A stretch of DNA of 64,000 nt from Notospermus geniculatus (taxonomy: Eukaryota > Nemertea > Pilidiophora > Heteronemertea > Lineidae). The stretch is taken from positions 21,928 through 85,927 of the forward strand of contig NMRB01002517.1 in NCBI GenBank assembly GCA_002633025.1, given 5' to 3'. Below the pieces are notes generated by a model. That model made no database searches. It saw nothing but the letters and a program-made list of their open reading frames with translations, and was not told the origin of the DNA. The position numbers and the translations under genes were made by a program. Of the stretch, positions 57,119-64,000 are shown one piece after another (the first letter of the stretch is position 1; each line of letters begins with the position of its first letter).

Positions 57119-57350
57119 TACTGTAAAGCAAGATAATTTCGCGGCAGGAAATTTTCACGAATCAAGAATTATGGACATATTCGCGGCAGGATATTTTCGC
57201 GAGTCTCTACCATTTTTTTCAGTTTTTTTTCACGGACCGTATTTATCACTTGTGTGTACTCATATTCGCGACAGGAAATTTTCGCAACTCATACACTCTC
57301 GCGAAATTCGCGAAAATTTCCTGCACGCGAAATTTTCCTGCTTTACAGTA
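57119..57350. mobile_element. MITE with TACTGTAAAGCAnGAnAATTTCGCG ends
   Basis: TACTGTAAAGCAAGATAATT and its complement (gaaattttcctgctttacagta). The interior is made of aaattttcgcg/cgcgaaattt words. The 153-codon frame through it is spurious. Confidence 0.85.
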
Positions 57351-58175
57351 ACATGTCTCAGCACAAAGAGAGTTCATCATCATTATCACAATGGCGCGTC
57401 AAGGTCCTTTTGGGTCGTTGCTCTATGGAGCTTGAGAAAAACGCAGAACATTTGCAACGCAACCAATACAACGCAACGCAACCCAACCAATCTTGCGTTG
57501 TAGCTGGCAGATTGGATCCTTAGACCCTTGCTCAAAGCTGGCTACATATTACATGCTGAAGCATTCATCTTGCATCAAAACAACTGCAGCCACTATGTAC
57601 AAAATGTTCCTAGCTTTATTTCGTTAACATGCAACTGGCCTTCCAATCACAAGAATCTTTCAGGTTTATGGAACAGTCCTGTCCAACAAATCCACGATTT
57701 CATGAACAGAGCCGACATTACAAAAGTGTTTCCATCAAAATCGCAGTTGTCAGGTCACAGAGGCCTGGCATTCGCCTGGGTCCAGCTTCTCCTCACATGT
57801 TGGTGATGGTTGGCATTGCTCACCAAACAGCAGGCTGTTGATATCTTCGAATCAATGTCCTGACACTGACACCTTTGTGTATGATGTTGGAGGAGATCCC
57901 AGTAGTAAAGCCAGGTCTCCGCGACCTAACAACTTTGATGTTGGTGTGTATACTTTGAGTACATTGACGTTGAAATGTGTTAGCGCCTTGTATTCCTCAA
58001 AGAACACCCTTACCAATGCTTGACCATGGCGAGTTTTACAGAAGAAAACCCCAAATCCGAGAGACCCACAAGAAGTGTGTCCAATATTTTTGTGACTGGA
58101 AGGCCTGATGCCAAACAACCGTATGTACACGTGGTCACCAAAACCTAGCAATCCAGAGTCGGAGAGTCTACAATA
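57351..58175. other. No supported gene
   Basis: A 99-codon minus frame (57852-58151) is unusually even in composition but shows no domain and no clear splice partners. Left unassigned. Confidence 0.4.
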
Positions 58176-58293
58176 GGGAGGTTTCGCAAGCGCCCGGTCA
58201 GGCCATACGACGACGTTTATCTATTGTTTGGGTATACCCACACAATAGATAAACGTCGTCGTAGGGCCTAACTGGGCTCTTGCAAAACCTCCC
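58176..58293. mobile_element. MITE family M7 copy 1
   Basis: Ends GGGAGGTTTCGCAAGCGCCC and the complement with two changes. The inner cgacgacgtttatctattgt is mirrored around gggtatacccaca. A second full copy is at 62910-63022 and a fragment at 34093-34149. Confidence 0.9.
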
Positions 58294-58770
58294 AAGGATT
58301 TCTGACCACTACAACAAGCAAAATGTGGAAGATGTCTATACAGTGGAACCCCGGTTGAAGACCATCTCCGTAACAAGACCAACTCCTCTAATAAGACAAC
58401 TCATCGCTGTCCCAAAATGTGCATTTCAATAGAAAAGAACCTTGGTAACAAGACCACCTCACTAAGAAGACCACTTCAGCTGTGTCCCGCAGCTGTTCTT
58501 CTTACTGGGGTTCCACTGCACATGTACATTCGGGGAGAGGGAAGGGGAGGAATTTTTCTGGACATCCACACTAAGATGGGTGGGGTGGTAGCAATATGGT
58601 AGAGCACTGCTTTTATCACCGAGGGCATGACATTATTTGATACGGAGCTAAGTTGCTGCGAAGGGTTTTGCTTCTTCAAACTACATGTAGTCTGAATGGA
58701 TCCTTGAAATCACAAGAAAGGTATTGGGAGAGATTGGGTGAGCTGTTCAGGACTGTAGACTAAAGCCAGT

Positions 58771-59128
58771 AGCACACCGGGCAATTTCATAAGCAATCTA
58801 CAGAGTATATCGTGACCGATCTTCTCACCAGCCACCGCACACCAGGAGATATTGGTTTTGGTATTGTTTGATATTGGACGAGCATCGCTGGCGAGAAGAT
58901 TCCACGCATCGCTGTCCAGCACACACCGGGCATCAACAGCTGATTTTGCTCAGTGGCAATCAGGGCCGACTGCACAGAAAGTCTGATTGTGCTACCGGCA
59001 GCTATCGGCAGTAGTCAGTAGTTATAATGCATTTTACCATTAACTAAACCGCCGATAGGCACCGCAAGCACTGTCGGACTTTCTTTTCGGTCGGCCCTGA
59101 TCGCTTGCAATATCGCCTGGTGTGCTGC
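58771..59128. mobile_element. Nested MITE family M2 copy 3
   Basis: Outer agcacaccgggcaatttcat / gcaatatcgcctggtgtgct and inner ggccgactgcacagaaagtc / gactttcttttcggtcggcc, the same nested arrangement as 517-871. Confidence 0.8.
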
Positions 59129-59155
59129 TGGCTCAACTGCAGGAATGACTGCATT

Positions 59156-59300
59156 AAGCAAGGTTCATTGGCACACGGAATTGGTCCGATTCAGGTCCGT
59201 AAAAAATCTATCAAATGGACTTCAACGTTGTCGTATCCAGAAAACTAGGGGCAAACGGACTTGAAACGGATCGGATCCGTGTGCCAATGAACCTTGCTTC
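59156..59300. mobile_element. 145-bp MITE with AAGCAAGGTTCATTGGCACA ends
   Basis: Perfect 23-nt inverted ends and a good interior match (cggaattggtccg / cggatcggatccg). It abuts the M2 copy 3 element. Confidence 0.85.
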
Positions 59301-59452
59301 AACCTATTGAGTACGACAGGTCAGGCTGGGGTTTGGTGCAATGCTTGACAAAAAGTAAGAGGAAGGAGAAGAGGTGGTGGTAAAATTTGGCCGAATGACC
59401 GCAAGGGGGACACACTCTATTTGCCAGTATTAAAGCAGACTTGTTACATCCA

Positions 59453-59596
59453 AGTCAGGGCAAGAAAGAGTGGGCAGGAAAGGCGACACTGAACACACAC
59501 AGGGCAAGAAAGAGTGGGCAGGAAAGGCGACACTGAACAGTAACACACACAGGGCAAGAAAGAGTGGGCAGGAAAGGCGACACTGAACACACACAG
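59453..59596. repeat. Tandem repeat, ~50-56 bp unit, about 2.7 copies
   Basis: cagggcaagaaagagtgggc followed by aggaaaggcgacactgaacacacac, three nearly identical units with a small tagtaacac length variant. Confidence 0.9.
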
Positions 59597-59599
59597 GAC

Positions 59600-62081
59600 T
59601 GACGGACTTCAAATCAGGTACATGTATGCACCGTGCATGTTTGGGAAGGGGCATTAGGAAACGCATTATCAAGCACGATGATAAAATGGGCCCGGTGTGC
59701 TTTTAGGAAAGGGTGGAAAACCGTGCCCAGGTTGGCCAAACACTTACTCGTGATGGCCGAAGCTGCTGTGCAAGGGCGGTGGCGGAACGGTGTTCCCTGC
59801 CCAAAGTTTGGGATGTCCGCGATGTCCCACTGTGGTATAATACAGATGTCGACATCTCGTCGTCCTATAGAGTGAAGAAGGACTTGGTTAGCATGCAACT
59901 AATGTACTACAGCATGAAGTCAAGTTTGCTGACCAATCAACATACAGATCAGAATTCATGAGTAACCAGTGTGATCTTATTAGAAATCACTGCAAGTCTA
60001 CACAAGGGGCCATTTTATCCATTACGCACTGACACACCAATTATCTTGTAATGTTTCTATTCAGGGATGTCGAACTTGAAAACTGTCGAACAGGACGACT
60101 AGATAATTTTTCATGTTCTGTTAGTTACTGAATTTATTGTTGGCAAATTTTCAGTAAATATGCAACTGGATTTTCAGCAGGAAAACGCAGAATTTTCCAA
60201 ACTTTGAAAAAAATTCAGTTTGCCCCTCTCCTGTAGCTTACAATGTCTGTATCAATTCTACCAAAAATAGTTTTGGTTGTATTGTAGATATATTCTGCAC
60301 ACTTTTCAAAAGCATTTGATTCTCGTCTAAGCAAACTTGACTTCATGCAATCAAAGCATAGGATGTTAAGTAAACAGATAGCAAGTTAGATCAGATGAGG
60401 CACAGAGTGTAGGTTTATACAGAGACAGAATTTTGAAACCGACGCCCCTGAAAAGTGAAAATGAAGTACTGAAGTATAAAGACCATGCTTGAATCGTTTT
60501 TACAGTATATGCCCTGCCCTAGATTAGTGCCTATGCTATCGACGCGAACCTTTTGGACTTGTGAAAATACTGGGAAACGGTACTAATACATTGAAATTAA
60601 AGCATCTAAAATTTCGCCAGGGGACAGACTGGAGTTACTCCCCGGGAGTTACTCTGGAAAATAATCTATACTAAAGTACCGGTACGTTTATTAATCATCT
60701 GGACCCCGATGGGCGTAACCGGACAACAATGAATTTAGGGTTTACTCTAAATGGTCCAACGCACAGCTGAACCTTGGTTCGAAATAGAACATGCAACTAG
60801 GCCTTGATTCGAAATTGAACACAGGTGGTGCATGGGATTGGCTGGAAGTGTCCTGTCAATAAAACGCATTTCAATAGCCAGACTTCACCAACAATACCAA
60901 GGTCTGCCTGACAACCAAAGGGTCCTCCCATCGGGGTCCAGATGATTTAAACGTACTATAGTGTCTCGGACTGGAGATCTCAGAGTCCGAGGCGAACTTC
61001 TCCTTTTTGTGATGACAACATTTGACAAGAAATAACTGGTTGAGGCTCGATTCATAATTAAGACACCGAGTGTCTGTAATGCCCACATCACATTGAGGTA
61101 GTTCTCAGTACGTTCTTGAAAATGTTGCCGAACGGGCACAAACTCTGCGTGCAAACGGAGTGGCAACTTTTTACAATCTTTTTATGAACTTCATGGACGG
61201 GTTCGGACGGGAAGAGTGCTCCAGAACTTCAAAACATTGTTTGGCCAATGTTACAGGTTATAGGCCCGTTTTATGATGTTTTTAGGATGGGAGAGGACGT
61301 TTTGGGAACTACTTCAGTGTGACAGTACCTTAACCGAGGCGCGATCAATTTACACACCGACATTGTCGTATTTATTCATACTACTACGACAAGCCAGCGT
61401 TTCGGCAGAATCATTGCAAGACCAATCAGAGCCCCACGATTGGATGCGACAAAATTGTCATTTGAAATTTTTGGCACCAAACGCAGGTGTGACTGGAATC
61501 AACGTCCTAGGAATGCAAGTCCGCCAAACAATACCGTGCTATTGCAAGACTATATACTCTATCTCCGGAACTTTAAGACCAGAATGCCAGTCAATTCATG
61601 TTCATCAACAATTCACTTCAGCGCCGTCGAGTAGAGCTTGGGGTTGATTGACCAAATTGTACAATAGGCTTTTTACTAGGGTGAATGCCACTTGGGCGGG
61701 CCTAGAAGTTCCTCATTGTCTGGTCTTAAAGTTCCGGATAGAGAGTATTATTCGAATGGTCATGGTCTCTATAGCCATGTATTCTAATCCCTGGATGAAC
61801 AATAAGACCGGACTTTGATTCCAGGGGGACTTTTTCCCTGTCACACCGGGGTCCTGAATCGCGCATTGGATGCAGATGCTGGGGTCTGCAGTATGAATCC
61901 GGCTTTAAAGTATAATTCACCCAAACTTCAACATGCCAGGCTTGGAAATGTGCACAAGTCAGTGGTAAATAATTAACTAATAATGTTAGGGTCACTTGGA
62001 CAGCCTATAGAAAACACTTCAATTGTGGTTTGTGGTTTAATCATTGTGTTCACTTTATGGTGTCTGTTGCACAGCACAGGC
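59600..62081. other. Intergenic, no supported gene
   Basis: A weak inverted repeat, cgtttattaatcatctggac / ggtccagatgatttaaacgt, at 60685-60957 suggests one small element. No exon with matching splice phases was found, including for the missing 5' part of the minus-strand gene ending at 55788. Confidence 0.4.
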
Positions 62082-62195
62082 CAGGGTCCATATTCATAAA
62101 ACGACTTAAGTCAAAGTGTGATACTTATCTTTTGTGTTGAAAAAAGGATAAGTGCATGTCGCACTTTAAAGTAGTTTAATGAATATGGACCCTGG
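62082..62195. mobile_element. MITE with CCAGGGTCCATATTCATaAA ends
   Basis: Left ccagggtccatattcataaa and right ttaatgaatatggaccctgg. The inner aagtgtgatacttatc is mirrored by ggataagtg...cgcactt. A degraded relative lies at 51770-51875. Confidence 0.85.
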
Positions 62196-62909
62196 CACTT
62201 TGCCCATGTTTAAGTAAGGGTGAATTACACTTTACTCTGGTGCAATGTACTACAGCTAAACTAATCAGGCAGTTATTTCACAGGTTAGTATACACAACTC
62301 CGAACATTAGTTGTAGTTTTAGTAATCAGTATTGGTTGTCATGCTTGCAAATTTGGTACTTTTCTAAAACCTTGCTAGTTAAGGTTATGAGATAAGGGCA
62401 GAAATGCAAGGTTAGAGAACAACAAATTGTTAGATCAACATTTCATGCTCTTAAAATTTGAACAGAAATTTTAAGGTGTGCTCGTCAAATAATTACCATA
62501 TAACCGATATTATCTAAACCAGTAGAACACTCGCCCAAAAAGTCATCCCAGATCAACACACGTTTAACAGAGTTATGGTGTTTTCTTAGTTGTGCTTGAG
62601 GTTCGTTCACTTGCCTTACCTTCTTTTTTTGAGGATTTGCAGTAAATTATACAAACAAAATTACACCTAGTATTACATCAGTACCTAACAGGGACACATC
62701 ACTATGGTTTACAGTCTTTCTTCGGGCGATCATGAAGGAAATGCAGGGTTTTTTTTTCAGCCAACAGCCTACATTGAGAATGGCACCAATGTTTCAGGGA
62801 TTCTCGCAAGAAAATTCACCTGCTTTTGCCTACCTCGTTTTAGTTGAGGCAGGTTTTCTCAGAAGCAGTTCTTCACGAGAAGGCCGAGCACGAGTCTGAG
62901 GTAATATAG
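62196..62909. other. No supported gene
   Basis: AT-rich with no recognised feature. Confidence 0.5.
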
Positions 62910-63022
62910 TGAGGTTTCGCAAGCGCCCGGTTAGGCCATACGACAACGTTTATCTATTGTTTGGGTATACCCACACAATAAACGTCATCGTAGGGCCTAA
63001 CCGGGCGCTTGCGAAACCTCAC
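62910..63022. mobile_element. MITE family M7 copy 2
   Basis: GTGAGGTTTCGCAAGCGCCC and complement. The same centre as 58176-58293 with a 6-nt deletion in the right arm. Confidence 0.9.
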
Positions 63023-63049
63023 TTTTATACCTCAGCATACTACATGTAT

Positions 63050-63199
63050 TAAGGCCTGTTTCCACTAGACAGGTTTTTTTCACAGGATAATCCTTCTATG
63101 GTTTAACAATACATGGCGTGTTAATTATCCCAATGCCTGTGAAAACCACCCTGGCGCCACAAACCGCAGCGGAAACCGGTCCAGTGGAAGCAGGCCTTT
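63050..63199. mobile_element. MITE with AAGGCCTGTTTCCACTAGAC ends
   Basis: Left taaggcctgtttccactaga and right tccagtggaagcaggcctt. It directly abuts the next element. Confidence 0.7.
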
Positions 63200-63385
63200 A
63201 AGGCCTGAACCCACTGTTGCGTTTTCACACAGCAATTTCTCCTGGCCTGTCATTTTCACAGGCAAAAGGAAATAACAAAAGATTTCTACCACTGACAAAG
63301 TAGCATCAAGTTTCTATGGCTGGTGAAATCACCACATTTTGCCACTCTCCGCCACAAAAATCGCGTCAGTGGGTACAGGCCTTTA
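63200..63385. mobile_element. Diverged member of the AAAGGCCTGAACCCACTG family
   Basis: Left taaggcctgaacccactgtt and right cgcgtcagtgggtacaggcc. Same ends as the tower at 30437-31172 but a different interior. Confidence 0.75.
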
Positions 63386-63801
63386 CATCTGACCAGAAAC
63401 CGCTAAGTTTTAATCTGACGGAACACTCACTGCAACCATATCACTGAGGAGGAGGGTGACACAACCTGTACGAATCGGGAACACCCACACTGGTATAACC
63501 GTATAACACTCAATAAGGGTTCAAATGAACTTTACTAGTCAATTATTTATTCAATATTTCCCCATGAAATGCAAACATCTACATTTGCCACATTGTCAGA
63601 AGCTAGACAAGAAGAACACAAAGTCTGGAAAGACATAAAACCAGCCTACCAAGCATAGATTTCACCTAATTAAGGTGCGGCCCACATTATGTTTGCCACG
63701 CCAAGCGATAGCCACTGGACTTTAACAAGACAGAATAGAATGGACTGTTTTCTTGTGAGTTCATCATTGGTCCTTTAAAAATTGGGGTGACTAGTGGGGT
63801 G

Positions 63802-64000
63802 CAAGTTTTCCTTTGATCAATGAAGTTCTTTTGTACTGAGGTAAAGTTTTCCTTTGATCAATGAAGTTCTTTTGTATTGAGGTGTAAGTTTTCCTTTGAT
63901 CAATGAAGTTTTTTGTATTGAGGTGTAAGTTTTCCTTTGATCAATGAAGTTCTTTTGTATTGAGGTGTAAGTTTTCCTTTGATCAATGAAGTTCTTTTGT
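63802..64000. repeat. 42-bp tandem repeat running off the window end
   Basis: About five units of aagttttcctttgatcaatg followed by aagttcttttgtattgaggtgt. The last unit is cut by the window boundary. Confidence 0.95.

Noticed and set aside
57042-57503. 153-codon plus-strand ORF
   Set aside because: Most of it lies inside the TACTGTAAAGCA MITE.
57852-58151. 99-codon minus-strand ORF considered as an exon of the proline-rich gene
   Set aside because: It reads smoothly, but no acceptor/donor pair in matching phase to 55788 was found and no domain is recognised.

Overview
The window is nuclear DNA from an animal, most likely a marine invertebrate. Coding exons are short, keep phase across GT-AG introns (and, in one gene, AT-AC introns), and sit in a sea of small palindromic DNA-transposon derivatives (MITEs), a tRNA-derived SINE, a Penelope-like retroelement with a GIY-YIG domain and several minisatellites. 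There are no operons or ribosome binding sites. Recurrent words such as TACATGTA and GTAGGCCTAC, and a short TTAGGG patch, fit a marine deuterostome or lophotrochozoan. I cannot name the species. Five N runs show an unfinished assembly.

Layout. (1) 1-7500: repeats only. (2) 7501-13313, plus strand: a seven-coding-exon gene for a secreted, cysteine-free, lysine-rich helical protein of 286 aa. Its introns hold a 32-bp minisatellite, a SINE, a Penelope fragment and a tandem array made from its own exon 4 splice-donor region. (3) 15619-19967 (minus) and 20724-35737 (plus): two divergent paralogues, called A and B here, starting 756 bp apart. Each has five coding exons with identical phases and encodes a secreted protein of about 250 aa with the same 14 cysteines. 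The first three exon modules resemble cysteine-rich PCSK9-type modules and the last resembles a PAN/Apple domain. A spans 4.3 kb; B spans 15 kb because one intron is 11.9 kb and packed with MITEs. (4) 36000-40984: repeats. (5) 40985-50531, plus strand: a putative DNA-binding protein gene. A giant first exon with three C2H2-like fingers is present twice, 3.0 kb apart and separated by a 610-N gap. It is followed by exons that assemble in frame into two tandem RFX-like winged-helix units and a third winged-helix segment. Each RFX-like unit is interrupted at the same place by an apparent U12-type AT-AC intron. (6) 52533-55788, minus strand: the last three coding exons of a proline-rich protein with DPF, WxxF and clathrin-box-like motifs, probably an endocytic accessory protein. 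Its 5' exons were not found in the window. (7) 55800-64000: repeats.

The genes do not form an obvious pathway. The best candidates for something undescribed are the zinc-finger/tandem winged-helix gene with paired AT-AC introns and the divergent secreted paralogue pair. All gene models were built by eye from reading frame, splice consensus and paralogue comparison; no transcript or database support was available.
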